A DNA stretch of 64,000 nt from Lentzea sp. NBRC 102530 (GCF_030269365.1 NZ_BSTF01000015.1:1-64000), one strand, 5' to 3'. Positions 14,832-24,989 are shown, counted from the stretch's first letter. Notes: generated from the sequence alone by a model not told the origin. Translations and numbers: made by a program.

Positions 14832-17504
14832 TTAAGCGGTGGGAGGACAGGCCCGCGCGAGTGCGCCCGGCAGTTCCGTGCGGCGGCGGATGCCGAGCTT
14901 GCGGAACGAGTTGGTGAGGTGCTTCTCGATCGCGCGGGACGTCACGTCGAGTTCTTCGGCGATTTCGGCGTTGGTGAGGCCGCGGACGACGAGCCGCGCC
15001 ACTTTGTACTCGGCGCGGGTCAGCACCACGACCGTGCCGGGCGAATTACCGTCGAGTTCCCGCGCGATTCGAGACGCGAGCCTTTGCGCACCGCTCTCCA
15101 CCGCGAGTTGATACGCCAGCCGGAGGTGCTGCTGCCCCGATCCCGAGCCATCGGCCCGTTCGCGCGCGCCGAGCTGGAGCAACGCCTTGGCCCGTTCGAA
15201 CGGGTTCGCGTGCAGGACCTCGACGGCCTCACGCACCATGCCGAGCCCCTGGGCACCGGGCGTGTAGCGGCCGAGCATGCACAACGCCCGTCCGACGCCG
15301 AGCGGCGCACCCCATTCCACGGCCCGCTCCCACGCCTGCGCGGCGAAGTCCTGTGCGGCCGCCAGATCACCGAGCTGCGCGTGCAGCCGCGCGGTCAGCA
15401 CGCACCACGGCAGCAGCACCGGGTTGCGCCAGCCGATGGCGTCGAACACGCGCCCGCAGTCGAGCAGGTGGTCGAGCGCCTGCCGGTAGTCGCCCGCCGT
15501 GGCCGCGCCCGCCGCGTGCAGCATCCGGTACACGGCCTCGACGCCCGGCGGTTCGTCTCGGTCGGGCCGGGACGCGACGACCCGCGCGATCAGGTCGGGT
15601 TCGCGCAGGTCGATCGCGACGGCCATGAGCCCGACCGCGGCGGTCGTGGTGTCGCCGCGCCAGTCGAGCACGGCGAGGTCGACCGCGCGTTCGGCCGCCG
15701 CGCGCGCCTCCCCCGGCCGGCCGAGGTGCATGTGCACGAACGACTGCTGCGCGAGGATCAACGCCTGCTCGACGCTGCCGCCCGCCTGCGCGAACGCCTG
15801 GTCGAGCCACGGCACGGTCTCGGCGGCGGCGTCCGCGGTGGCGAGCACCTTGATGAGCAGCGGCAGCGCGGTGTGCACCTGCCGAGGATGGGGTGGTTCC
15901 TGCTTCAGCACGGCCAGCCCGATGTCCGCGACCCGGTGCGCGGGCAGCCGCGCGGTGAGCATCGCGGCTTCGAGCAGCACGATCTGGAGCTCGCGTTCGC
16001 CGGGGGTCGTGCCGCCGATCTGCTGGAGGCGTTCGGCGGAGTCGGCGAGCAGCGCGGGATCGGAGTGCCACACGTACCGCTGCCGCGCCTCCAGCCGGTG
16101 CGCGAGCTCCTGGTCGTGGCCGAGGCTCGCGGCGACGTCGTCGATCAGGTCGCGCACGGGCCGGGGCGCGGACCCGAGCGCGGTGGGCGCGATCCGCACG
16201 AGCGCCGCGGCCCGTTGTTCGACCGTCCGGAACAGCGGCACGGCGGCCGTGATGTGCCGGACGGACGCGGCCGGGTCGAAGAACCGTTCCGCGGTCGCGA
16301 GGTCGACGAGCAGCCGCGCGCGTTGCTCGGACTCCGCGGGCACGTCCCGCAACGCGCGCCGCAGGTACCGCGCGGCGACCTCGGGAGCACCCCGGCGCAA
16401 CGCGGTCGCGGCGGCCTCACCGAGCGTCTCGACCGCCCACCGCCCGTGCGCGGACCCGGCCGCGAGCAGCCGTGCGGCGACCTGTTCGGCGGGCCTCCCG
16501 TTGTCGTGCAACACCTTCACGGCCCGGTGCTGCCAGTCCTCGCGTTCGGCGACCGGCATGGACTCCTCGATGGCGTCCCTGATCACCGGCCGGCTCAGCA
16601 CGAGCCCGGCCTGGTCGAGGATCCGCTGCGCCTGCGCCGCCTGCGCCTCGGTGAGCCCGGCGAGCCGCCCGGCCAGTTCGTCGTCGCCGAGCACGGCCAC
16701 CGCCCGCGCGAAGTCCTGCGCGTGCCGCGGCTGCGCGGCGAAGTCGCGCACCAGCCGTTCGCGCAGCCGGGCGGGCCGCAGTTCGAGGACGTGCGGCACC
16801 TGGTCGGCGGACGGGCTGGTGATGTGCTGGAGCACCGCGCGCAGGAACATCGGGTTGCCGTCGGTGACCGCGTGGCAGGCGGCCACGAACTCGTCGTCGG
16901 GACGCCGGCCGGTGCGCTGCTCGACCAGCTTCGCGATGGCGCCCCGCGACAACGGTTCCGGCCGGATCGCGGTGCACTCGAGGAAGCCGCTCTCGACGTC
17001 GCGGGTGGCGACGACGAGCAGGACGGGGTGGTCGCCCGGGGTCGCCGACAGCGCGACGAGCCACCGCCGGGACGGTTCGTCGACCCACTGGAGGTCGTCG
17101 ATCAGCAGCAGGACCGGCCGTCGCGCGCTCATCGCGCGGGTCAGCGCGATGAGACCGCTGTTCGCCGCGTCCTGCACGGCGAACGCCGAGTCGTCCGCCG
17201 TGTCCTCCTCGAACACCGGCCGCGCGAGTCCGGCGGGTCCGGTGAGCAGGTCCGCGCAGCCGCCCGCCAGCACCGGGTCGAACAGCTGCCGGGCGACGCC
17301 GAACGCGAAGTCCCGCTCCAGCAACGAACACGTGGCGGTGAGGACGTGGCAGTCCTCCGCCCGGTCCGCCAGTGCGGCGAGCAGCGCGGACTTGCCGGAC
17401 CCGAGCGGCCCGGCGATGACGATCCGGTCGCCGCGACCCGCGCGGACGCGCTCCAGGGCGCCGGTGAGCAGGCGCAGGTCGTCGGCGCGTTCGAGCAGCG
17501 TCAT
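14832..17504 (-). CDS. LAL-type (large ATP-binding LuxR) regulator 1
   Basis: 890 residues. An N-terminal STAND-type ATPase has Walker A GPLGSGKS (about 32-39) and Walker B VLLLIDDLQWVD. A long helical TPR-like middle follows, then a C-terminal LuxR HTH over the last ~65 residues (LTRAEYKVARLVVRGLTNAE, then TSRAIEKHLTNSFRKLGI). The start ATG overlaps the stop of LAL 2 by one base (TGATG), so the two are translationally coupled. LAL proteins activate polyketide and other secondary-metabolite clusters in actinomycetes. Here no such cluster is adjacent. Confidence 0.9.
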   Translation of the reverse strand: MTLLERADDLRLLTGALERVRAGRGDRIVIAGPLGSGKSALLAALADRAEDCHVLTATCSLLERDFAFGVARQLFDPVLAGGCADLLTGPAGLARPVFEEDTADDSAFAVQDAANSGLIALTRAMSARRPVLLLIDDLQWVDEPSRRWLVALSATPGDHPVLLVVATRDVESGFLECTAIRPEPLSRGAIAKLVEQRTGRRPDDEFVAACHAVTDGNPMFLRAVLQHITSPSADQVPHVLELRPARLRERLVRDFAAQPRHAQDFARAVAVLGDDELAGRLAGLTEAQAAQAQRILDQAGLVLSRPVIRDAIEESMPVAEREDWQHRAVKVLHDNGRPAEQVAARLLAAGSAHGRWAVETLGEAAATALRRGAPEVAARYLRRALRDVPAESEQRARLLVDLATAERFFDPAASVRHITAAVPLFRTVEQRAAALVRIAPTALGSAPRPVRDLIDDVAASLGHDQELAHRLEARQRYVWHSDPALLADSAERLQQIGGTTPGERELQIVLLEAAMLTARLPAHRVADIGLAVLKQEPPHPRQVHTALPLLIKVLATADAAAETVPWLDQAFAQAGGSVEQALILAQQSFVHMHLGRPGEARAAAERAVDLAVLDWRGDTTTAAVGLMAVAIDLREPDLIARVVASRPDRDEPPGVEAVYRMLHAAGAATAGDYRQALDHLLDCGRVFDAIGWRNPVLLPWCVLTARLHAQLGDLAAAQDFAAQAWERAVEWGAPLGVGRALCMLGRYTPGAQGLGMVREAVEVLHANPFERAKALLQLGARERADGSGSGQQHLRLAYQLAVESGAQRLASRIARELDGNSPGTVVVLTRAEYKVARLVVRGLTNAEIAEELDVTSRAIEKHLTNSFRKLGIRRRTELPGALARACPPTA

Positions 17505-20101
17505 CACGAGGCCAGGTGGTCCGCCAGCTCCGCACGGCTGGAGATCCCGAGTTTGCGGTACGCCCGGGTCAGGTGCACCTCGACCGTCCGCAGCGTCACG
17601 GACAGGCGTTCGGCGATGACCCGGTTCGTCGCACCGGACGCGGCCAGCTCCACGACCTTGCGCTCGCTCGCGGTCAGCACCGCCATGCCGTCCGCGGTGG
17701 ACGGCACGCGCATCCGCCCGCCGGCGCCGAGCAGCAACGCCCTGGCGGAGTCCGCGAGGGGACGACTGCCCGCCCGCAACGCGAGCCCGACGGCCGCGCG
17801 CAGGTGCGTGCGCGCCTGCTTGGGCTGCTCGAACTCGGTGTGCCGCGTGCCGAGCAGCAGTTCGGTGCGGGCCTGCTGCAGCAGCGACGGCACGGCGGCG
17901 AACCCGTCCGAGGCGGCCTTCGCCATGTCCAGCGCGCCGTGCCCCGTCGTCGTGTAGGCCCTGGCCAGCAGCGAGAACGCGGCTGCTTCGCGGGACGGCC
18001 ACGCCCTGGCGAGCCGGTCCACCTCGCGCACGGCGGCCGACGCGTCGTGGCCCGCCTCGGTGAGGACCTGGACGATGTCGATCCACGTCGGCAACGCGCT
18101 GGGGTCGCTCATGCCGACGGCCGTCAGCACCGTCTGGCAGGCCGCCATCCGTTCCGCCGCCACCGCGAGCCCGCCCCGGGTGTACGCGAGCCACGCGGAC
18201 GCGCGCAGGTACTCGCGGTGGGCCGGCGTCAGGTGCCGGATGTCGTCCTCGTCGACCTCGCCGAGCAGCCGCTCCGCGAGCGGGGTGTCGCCGGTCTGCA
18301 CCGACAGCCACGCCAGCAGGATCGTCGCCCTGGGCAGGTCCCAGTCGCCGTCGCGCACGGCCTGGACCGCCGCGGCCGCGTCCGCGGTGGCCCGCTGGAG
18401 GTCGCCCAGCGACATGTGGGCGAGCGCCCGCTGGAACAGCGAGCGGCACAGCGCGAGCGAGTCCCCGTTGCAGGAGAAGGCGTCCACGGCCCGGTCGAGG
18501 ACGGCGAGCGCGTCCGCGCTGTGCCCGGCCACCCGCAGGACGGCCGCGGCGGACAGCATCGACCAGTCGGTCAGCGCGTCGGAGTCGGCGAGCGCGGCCC
18601 GTGCGTGGCCCACGGCCTCGTGCACCGCGCCGCCGCCGCGCATGGTGGCTTCGGCGACGACGCCGAGCAGGCAGCGCTGGGCGGTCGTGTCGCACGCGGG
18701 CGGTGGCGTGGCGTTCCGCGCGGCGGCCGCGGCGGTGTGCGCGTCGTCGAGGTCGATCGACAGCTGCACGGCGTCGAGCAGCGTGGTGAGGTCCTCGGGC
18801 AGCGCGGGATCGCGGGCCAGGCGCAGGAACGTGCGCGTCCGCCCGGTCAGCGCGTGCTTGACGGCGACGGCGGCCCTCAGGTCCGGGTCGGTGGTGCGGT
18901 GGAACGCTGCGGCGAGGTGTTCGCACGCCTGGGCGGGGTCGTGCCGGGACAGCTCGGTCGCGAGGTTCACCCGCAGTTCGATGTCGTCCGGGTGCAGCTC
19001 CACCAACCGGCGCAGGTACCTCGACGCGTCCTGCGCCCGTCCGCCCGCCGCGGCCTCGTGCAGGACCTGCGACATCCACGGCGCGTCGACGGCGGGCAGG
19101 TGCACGAGCTGGTCCGCGACCGCCCGCGCGTCGTGCCCCGACTCGTCGAGCACGACGGCCGCGCGGTGCCGCAGGTCGACGACCTCGGCCGGGTCGAGCA
19201 CGTCGAGCACGCCCGCCCGGTACCAGGCGCGGACGTGCTCGGGCAGGCCGTCGCCCAGCAGGTGCTGGCGGCGCAGCGCGGAGATGCCGGTCTCGGCGAC
19301 GCGCTCGGACACCCCGGCGAGCGGGCCGACGAGTTCCTCGCGGTCGACGACGACGAGCGCGGCGGCGATGGCGCGCAGGTGGGCGGGCTGGTCGCGCAAC
19401 CGGCGTGCGGCCACGAGCTCGACGGACTCCTGGCGCAACGCGCGTGCGGCGCGGATGTCGGCGAGCACGGTCGCGAGGTGGCTCGGGACCCCGCCGGAGA
19501 GTTCGAGGCACAGGCTCGTGAACCCGGCGTCCGGCGGGAAGTCCAGGGTCGTGGAGATCATGTCGACCACCTGCGGCGCGGTGAGCGGCGGGAGGTCCAC
19601 CACGTGCGCGCTGGCGAGATCGGCCTGCACCGCGCGGTCGTGCGACAGCACCAGGCTGACCGGTTCGTCACCGAGCCTGCGCACCACGAAGTCGGCCCAG
19701 TGCACGGTCGCGTCGTCGCAGGCGTCCAGGTCGTCGATGACGAGGCAGACGGGCGAGCGTTGCGACAACGCCACCACGTCGCGCCACATGCCGCGGTACA
19801 CGCGGTGGAAGGTGGCGGCGGACGGGTCGGCGAGTTCCGGGACCCGCACCCCCGCCTGGGCGAGCAGCCTGCGCGCGACGGCGAGCGGCCGGCGTTCGCC
19901 CCGCCCACCGGCGCTCAGCACCGTCGTCCCCGCCTTCGACTCGGTGGCGGCGACCCTGCCCAGAACAGCGGACTTGCCGCACCCGCGGCCCCCGCGGACG
20001 AGCACGGCCCGCGCACCCCGGCCACGGCGGGCGGCGGTCGTCTGGTGGGCCACAGCGGTGAGCACGCTCTCACGACCGATGAGCTCCGGCTGCTCGTCCA
20101 C
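17504..20101 (-). CDS. LAL-type regulator 2
   Basis: 865 residues with the same domain order as LAL 1: Walker A GGRGCGKS (about 37-44), Walker B VCLVIDDLDACDD, helical repeats and a C-terminal LuxR HTH (LTASERKVVELAASGATNRV, TLRTVEVHLTRAYRKLGI). The start is a GTG with GAGGCGG ~8 nt upstream. It is the first gene of a two-gene unit with LAL 1. Sequence identity to LAL 1 looks low outside the HTH and nucleotide motifs, so the pair may form hetero-oligomers or sense different ligands. Confidence 0.9.
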   Translation of the reverse strand: MDEQPELIGRESVLTAVAHQTTAARRGRGARAVLVRGGRGCGKSAVLGRVAATESKAGTTVLSAGGRGERRPLAVARRLLAQAGVRVPELADPSAATFHRVYRGMWRDVVALSQRSPVCLVIDDLDACDDATVHWADFVVRRLGDEPVSLVLSHDRAVQADLASAHVVDLPPLTAPQVVDMISTTLDFPPDAGFTSLCLELSGGVPSHLATVLADIRAARALRQESVELVAARRLRDQPAHLRAIAAALVVVDREELVGPLAGVSERVAETGISALRRQHLLGDGLPEHVRAWYRAGVLDVLDPAEVVDLRHRAAVVLDESGHDARAVADQLVHLPAVDAPWMSQVLHEAAAGGRAQDASRYLRRLVELHPDDIELRVNLATELSRHDPAQACEHLAAAFHRTTDPDLRAAVAVKHALTGRTRTFLRLARDPALPEDLTTLLDAVQLSIDLDDAHTAAAAARNATPPPACDTTAQRCLLGVVAEATMRGGGAVHEAVGHARAALADSDALTDWSMLSAAAVLRVAGHSADALAVLDRAVDAFSCNGDSLALCRSLFQRALAHMSLGDLQRATADAAAAVQAVRDGDWDLPRATILLAWLSVQTGDTPLAERLLGEVDEDDIRHLTPAHREYLRASAWLAYTRGGLAVAAERMAACQTVLTAVGMSDPSALPTWIDIVQVLTEAGHDASAAVREVDRLARAWPSREAAAFSLLARAYTTTGHGALDMAKAASDGFAAVPSLLQQARTELLLGTRHTEFEQPKQARTHLRAAVGLALRAGSRPLADSARALLLGAGGRMRVPSTADGMAVLTASERKVVELAASGATNRVIAERLSVTLRTVEVHLTRAYRKLGISSRAELADHLAS

Positions 20102-20254
20102 CGCCCACCGCCTCAGGCTCGAAGAAAGACCCAGGACTCCAGGATAAATGCCTCAGGTGACAGGACCGCAAACTCCGCGTGGCAAGTGGCAAAGTCGGGC
20201 ACGGTGTTTCGCCCTCCACGGGTAGCGAATCCACCGCAGGTTCCAGTCAGTGAA

Positions 20255-20704
20255 CTAATACGCCACCGCGCGGCCGGGCACAACCCGGTAGAGGCCCGGT
20301 TTCTCGAGCAGAAACGCGAGCCCGAACCGCGTGAGGAACTCACCGAAGGCCGTGTCCACGAAGTCGTCGGCGGGCGGGCCGTCCCGCGTCCCGGCGGCGG
20401 CGCGGGCGACCTCGACGGCGGTGCTCTCGTAGACGACGTGGTCCGGCAGGTCGCCCGCGAAGTACCCGCGTGCCAGCGAGATCGGCGCCGCGCTGTCGTC
20501 GAGGAAGCCCACCACGTCCCACCTGCCCCCGGTCGCCTCGCTGAGCGAGAGACGGGCGGCGACCTCGGACGAGGTGGCGTAGGTGACGCGGTAGCCGCGC
20601 CGCACCAGTTCCTCGATCACCGCGAGCGCCGGCAGCGCCTGCCCCTGCGCGGGATTGGCGAAGATCGCCACGTGCCGCCGTCCCGCGCCGATCTCCTCGG
20701 TCAT
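20255..20704 (-). CDS. Truncated GT1/MGT-type glycosyltransferase N-terminal domain
   Basis: 149 residues against the usual ~400. The opening, HVAIFANPAQGQALPALAVI followed by ELVRRGYRVTYATSSEVAARL, matches the acceptor-binding half of macrolide-type glycosyltransferases. The nucleotide-sugar-binding C-terminal half is absent and the last ~40 residues do not look like the family. GGGGAG stands ~9 nt before the ATG and the frame has no internal stop. It lies between two LAL genes in the same direction. It may be a decayed gene, or a small acceptor-binding protein kept for another purpose. Confidence 0.6.
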   Translation of the reverse strand: MTEEIGAGRRHVAIFANPAQGQALPALAVIEELVRRGYRVTYATSSEVAARLSLSEATGGRWDVVGFLDDSAAPISLARGYFAGDLPDHVVYESTAVEVARAAAGTRDGPPADDFVDTAFGEFLTRFGLAFLLEKPGLYRVVPGRAVAY

Positions 20705-21290
20705 CGGCAATGGCTCCCCTTCTGCGAATGACGTGCTGTCAGATGTCGTTGTACGGCATTTCAGGCTCGGGAATCCCTCACTTTCGCATTGTTCGCGAGC
20801 CGCGACCCGCTGTCCGGCCCGTACCCGAGTCGGCCACCGGCGGCGAACCCGGGCAGTTCCCCGGCGCACGTTGGCTGACAGGTCCGCGGGGCGGCGGCGA
20901 GCATCTGCGGAATCGCCCGCGAGTCGCCAGGACCAATAACGCCGAGAAGGGCGAACGGCTCAGCCGGGTGGGGCACGCCGGTCCTGTGCAGCCACTTCAC
21001 CGCCGGGTGGGTTCGTCGGAAACGCGGCCCGACGACGTCGCGCTCGCGGCCCGTGGCGTTCTCACAGTCCGGGACGGAAAAGTCCCCGGCGTGGTGGCGA
21101 CGATGATCGCGCCGGGTTTGCGATCGTGCCGATGCCTTGCCGCACAGCACCTTTCCTGAGCACATCTGGCAGGAAACGACCAGATTCGACAGATCGCGGG
21201 CGGCGGCCTTTCGCGGTGCGGACGGCGAACGTCGCGGAATGCCGGCGGGATCCTCCGCCGAAGTCTGCCCGGTCGGACGAGGCGGTGGGC
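20705..21290. other. Gene-free spacer between glycosyltransferase stump and LAL 3
   Basis: About 585 bases. Frames exist on both strands but show no codon bias, family match or ribosome binding site. The composition is patchier and less GC-rich than the neighbours. This could be decayed coding DNA left from the missing part of a biosynthetic locus. No recognisable residue run survives in any frame I examined. Confidence 0.5.
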
Positions 21291-24029
21291 TCAGGCGGTG
21301 CTCGGCAGGTACGAGTGCAGGTCCGCCGGCAGGTCCTTCCGGTACTTCACGTTCAGCTTCCGGTACACCCTGGTCAGGTGCTGCTCGATCGTCGAGGGCG
21401 TGATGTACAGCTTCGAGGCGATCTCCCGGTTCGTGTACCCGACGGCGGCCAGCGCCGCGACCCGCCGTTCCGCGTCGGTCAGCGTCGCGATCGGGTCCAC
21501 GGGCTTCTCGTCCGCCACCGCGTCCTCGTCGGCCTTCGCCCGCGACGGCAGCATCTCCTCGCGCAACTCCGCCGCGTCGCACAGGTTCGCCACGTGCCAG
21601 GCCCGCCGCGCCACCGTCCAGGCCCGCCGGTGCTCCCGCAACGCCTGGTGCGCCTTGGACAGGTCGGCCAGGGCACGCGCCAGCTCGTACTGGTCGCCGT
21701 GCTCCTCCAGGACCACCACCGCGTCCTGCAGCAGCTGCGGCCGGTGGTGCGGCTGGCTCGCCGCCGCCAGCAACCGCAACGCCACTCCTCGGGTCCGCGA
21801 CGCGCCGGGTCCCAGCCGGGTCAGCTGCTCGTTGATCAGCCGCTTCGCCTCGTCCCGGTTGGCGCCGTGCAGCAACCAGGCCTCGGCGGCCGACGTCCGC
21901 CACGGCACGACCCCCGGCTGGTCCACGCCCCACGAGGTCATCAGCTCGCCGCAGGACAGGAAGTCGGCCACCGCCGCGAAGTGCCGGGAGGTCGCCAGGT
22001 AGTGGTGGCCGCGCGCGTGCAGGTAGTGCAGCCCGTACCGCGACTGGAACATCGCCTCGGGCACCGGCTGCTCCAGGAACGAGGCCGCGTCCTCGTGCCG
22101 GCCCATCCTGGTGGCCGCGCCGATCAGGATCCCCAGCGGCATCCCCACCCCGACGCCCCACCCGCCGGCGGGCATGAGGTCCAGGGCGGTCCGCGCGTGG
22201 TCGAAGGCCGCGGTCAGGTCACCGCGGCGCAGCGACACCTCGGCCCGCACGCAGGAGAAGAACGAGCCGGCCACGGCGAGGTTCTTGGCCCGGGCCTCGT
22301 CCAGCAGCCGGTCGCACCACGGCCCGGCGACGTCCAGCCGGTCCGCGTACACCAGCGCCTGCAACGCGAGCACCGCCGACTCCGGCCCCCACCACCCGGA
22401 GTCCGACGGCCGCGCCGCCTGCAGCACGTGCTCGGCGTCGGTGGCGGCCCCGGCGTTGTTGCCGCAGGTCAGCACGCTCGCGAGCGCCGTGACGGCCTTC
22501 AGCATCGGACCGGAGGTCAGGCTCACGGTCCGGCTCTTCACCGTGTCGGGGCCGGGGTTGCGCCGGGCCAGCGTCGGGTGCGAGCACGCGAGCCACAGCT
22601 CCATCGCCCGCAGGCCGGCGCCGGCGGACGACGCCCGGCGCACCCGGTCCATCGCCTCGGTGGCCTCGACGACCTGGCCGTTCCACAGCATCGGCCGCAC
22701 CAGCAGCGCCGCGTCGTGGTCGGAGACCTGACCGGACCGCAACGCCGGCACCACCGCGCCCAGCCGGCGCCCCGCGGCCGACGGGTTGACCCGCCACTCG
22801 ACGCGCATCAGCTTCGCCGCGATCGCCGCCCGCCCGTGGACGTCGGCGCACGCCCGGTGAGCGAGCTCCAGGTAGCGCAGGGCGGTGTCGACCTGTTCGT
22901 CGCGCAACGCGTGCTCGGCCGCCTCCTCGAGGACCGGCACCGTCCAGTGGCTCCCGGAGTGGTCGGCCATCACCAGGTGCGGAGCGATCTCGATCGCGGG
23001 CGCGCCTTCGTCGTGCAGCAGCAGAGCCGCCCCGAGGTACATGTCCTTACGGTCCTGAGTGGACAGGTCGTCCAGCACCGCGTCGCGGGCGGCGGGGTCG
23101 CGGAACCAGCCGTCCGCCAGCAACCCGGCCTGGTTCATCACGTCCAGGGCGGACGCCACGGTCTCGGCGTCGGCACCGGCCAGCCGTCCCAGGGACTCCG
23201 CGGTGGCCTGTTCGCCGGTCACGGCCAGGGCCCGCGCCACCGCCAGCACGGGGTTCTCGCAGCGGTGCAGACAGCTGACCAGGGCGCGCCGGTAGCCGGG
23301 TCCGATCACCAGAGCGCCGTCGTCGCGCGGCCTGCCGAGGCGTTGATCGTCCAGCAACGCCCGCACCAGCAACGGATTGCCGCCGGACAGGGCCATCGCC
23401 TCGCCGGCACCGGACTCGAACAGGAGGTCCACGGACGCCAGCGGCGCCAGCCGCACCTCCCGGTGGTGCGGATGCCGCAACAACTCCGTGTGCAGTTCGG
23501 TGTGCGCGGCCCGCGGCGAGGCGGTCTCGGTCAGCACCAGCAACACCTTCGCCTGTCCCAGCCGGCGGATCAGGTAGAGCAGCCAGTGCAGCGACGAGGG
23601 ATCGGCGTGCTGCACGTCGTCGATGCCGATCACCAACGGCCTGTCGGCCACCAGGTCGAGCAACGCCAGGCACAGCGCGTGCAGCTGGTGCGCACTGGGA
23701 CCGTCCGCCGCACGGGCCGCGACGTCCAGCAGGGAACCCACCGGCTCGGGAACGTCCAGCGGGTGGAAGACCTGACTCACCACGCCCAGCGGCAGGTCGC
23801 GTTCGAACGCCGAACAGGTCGCCTTCACGAACAGCACGCCGCAGGCCTCGCCGAACGCGTGCAGCAGCTCGGTCTTGCCGGAGGCCACCGGGCCGGTGAG
23901 CAGAGCGACCTTGCCGGATCCTGACAGGGAATCCGCCAGCAGCGCGTCCAGGGCGGCCCAGTGGCCGTCCCGCTCTACCAGGCCCGCAAGCCTCGCCCTG
24001 GTAACACTGCCGTCGGACGTCCCGGTCAT
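21291..24029 (-). CDS. LAL-type regulator 3
   Basis: 912 residues. Walker A is GPVASGKT (about 46-53) and Walker B is LVIGIDDVQHAD. A long helical middle is followed by a C-terminal LuxR HTH (LTDAERRVAALAAVGYTNRE, then TPSTIEQHLTRVYRKLNVKY). The ATG at 24029 is chosen because the ATPase domain begins just after it and GAGAGG is upstream; the frame continues open without a better start. This is the third LAL in 9 kb. Its HTH is distinct from those of LAL 1 and 2, so a separate target set is likely. Confidence 0.9.
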   Translation of the reverse strand: MTGTSDGSVTRARLAGLVERDGHWAALDALLADSLSGSGKVALLTGPVASGKTELLHAFGEACGVLFVKATCSAFERDLPLGVVSQVFHPLDVPEPVGSLLDVAARAADGPSAHQLHALCLALLDLVADRPLVIGIDDVQHADPSSLHWLLYLIRRLGQAKVLLVLTETASPRAAHTELHTELLRHPHHREVRLAPLASVDLLFESGAGEAMALSGGNPLLVRALLDDQRLGRPRDDGALVIGPGYRRALVSCLHRCENPVLAVARALAVTGEQATAESLGRLAGADAETVASALDVMNQAGLLADGWFRDPAARDAVLDDLSTQDRKDMYLGAALLLHDEGAPAIEIAPHLVMADHSGSHWTVPVLEEAAEHALRDEQVDTALRYLELAHRACADVHGRAAIAAKLMRVEWRVNPSAAGRRLGAVVPALRSGQVSDHDAALLVRPMLWNGQVVEATEAMDRVRRASSAGAGLRAMELWLACSHPTLARRNPGPDTVKSRTVSLTSGPMLKAVTALASVLTCGNNAGAATDAEHVLQAARPSDSGWWGPESAVLALQALVYADRLDVAGPWCDRLLDEARAKNLAVAGSFFSCVRAEVSLRRGDLTAAFDHARTALDLMPAGGWGVGVGMPLGILIGAATRMGRHEDAASFLEQPVPEAMFQSRYGLHYLHARGHHYLATSRHFAAVADFLSCGELMTSWGVDQPGVVPWRTSAAEAWLLHGANRDEAKRLINEQLTRLGPGASRTRGVALRLLAAASQPHHRPQLLQDAVVVLEEHGDQYELARALADLSKAHQALREHRRAWTVARRAWHVANLCDAAELREEMLPSRAKADEDAVADEKPVDPIATLTDAERRVAALAAVGYTNREIASKLYITPSTIEQHLTRVYRKLNVKYRKDLPADLHSYLPSTA

Positions 24030-24214
24030 GATGAGTACCTCTCGCCGAGAAACCGCCGTGCCGCGGCGCGGTGGGTGCGGTCGAGGCACCACCGCGTTCC
24101 CCCGGAGCGCGGGCATGACGGGTCGGCCACGAGCGTCGCAGGAGGGCCCGTCCCCCACAATTCGGTGCGCGCCGCTTCTAGGTTTTCCCCTGGAGTCCCG
24201 GCGTTCGTGCTCGG

Positions 24215-24934
24215 CTAGCGGCCGCGGCGGGGTTTCGCGCGTTTGGCGGGCTGCTTCTTCTGCGCGGGTGCGGGACCGCGTCGCCGCTGTTGCCCGGGGG
24301 CCTGCTTCTGCTTGGCCTGCTTGGCTTGTTCGGGTGCGGGACCGCGCGTGCTGTTGACCGAGCGGCCGCGCACGATGCCGATCATGTGCTCGACGAGTTC
24401 GGGGTTCTCGTCGCGGATCGGGAACGACAGCGCGACGCGGGACTGCGGCGCGTCGGTGAGCGGCACGTACTTCAGGTCCTTGCGGTGGTGCAGCCGCGCG
24501 AGCGACTGCGGCACGACCAGCACCCCGACGCCCGCCGCCACGACCTGGATCGCGTCCGCGGTGGTCTCCGGCCGTTCGACCGGCGCCTGGCCCGGGACCT
24601 CGTCCCAGCCGAGCGGGTCGTCGAGCGGCTGCCACAGGACCTGCCCGGCGAGGTCCTCAAGGGACAGTTCGTCGGCCGCGGCGAACTCGTGGTCCTTCGG
24701 GAACACGACGACCGTGGTCTCGGTGTAGAGCGGGATCGCGTGCAGGTCCTCGCGGTCGCCGGGCAGCCTGAGCAGCGCGGCGTCGGCCTCGCCCGAGCGC
24801 ACCTTCGCGGCGGCTTCGGCGACGGTCACCTGCACGAGGGTCAGCGGGGTCTCCGGCAGGCGTTCCTGCCAGACCCCCGCCCACTTGCCCGGCGTCACGC
24901 CTGGGACGTACGCGAGCGTGAACGATCCGGTCAC
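24215..24934 (-). CDS. Orphan LysR-type substrate-binding domain protein (no HTH)
   Basis: 239 residues. The type 2 periplasmic-binding fold seen in LysR effector domains starts at residue 3 (FTLAYVPGVTPGKW) and runs to about 190 (RVALSFPIRDENPELVEHM). The DNA-binding HTH that normally precedes it is absent. A ~45-residue tail rich in Lys, Arg, Gln, Ala and Pro follows (KQAKQKQAPGQQRRRGPAPA). The tail could bind nucleic acid or a partner. The start is a GTG with no clear ribosome binding site, possibly leaderless. It is divergent from the DUF5997 gene, a pairing I recall from other actinobacteria. Confidence 0.8.
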   Translation of the reverse strand: MTGSFTLAYVPGVTPGKWAGVWQERLPETPLTLVQVTVAEAAAKVRSGEADAALLRLPGDREDLHAIPLYTETTVVVFPKDHEFAAADELSLEDLAGQVLWQPLDDPLGWDEVPGQAPVERPETTADAIQVVAAGVGVLVVPQSLARLHHRKDLKYVPLTDAPQSRVALSFPIRDENPELVEHMIGIVRGRSVNSTRGPAPEQAKQAKQKQAPGQQRRRGPAPAQKKQPAKRAKPRRGR

Positions 24935-24989
24935 GCGCTGAGGCTACCGGACGCAGCCGTTGCTCCCTGTGCCATTACCCTTGGGCGTC

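Noticed and set aside
14775..17957. 1060-residue plus-strand frame opposite LAL 1
   Set aside because: Arg/Gly/His-rich shadow of a real gene; no motifs or ribosome binding site.
17505..19511. Upstream extension of the LAL 1 frame through the LAL 2 gene
   Set aside because: The frame is open by chance; LAL 2 in the other frame has full domain matches and its stop overlaps the LAL 1 start.
20710..21159. 149-residue plus-strand frame in the spacer before LAL 3
   Set aside because: No recognisable fold, poor codon bias and no ribosome binding site.
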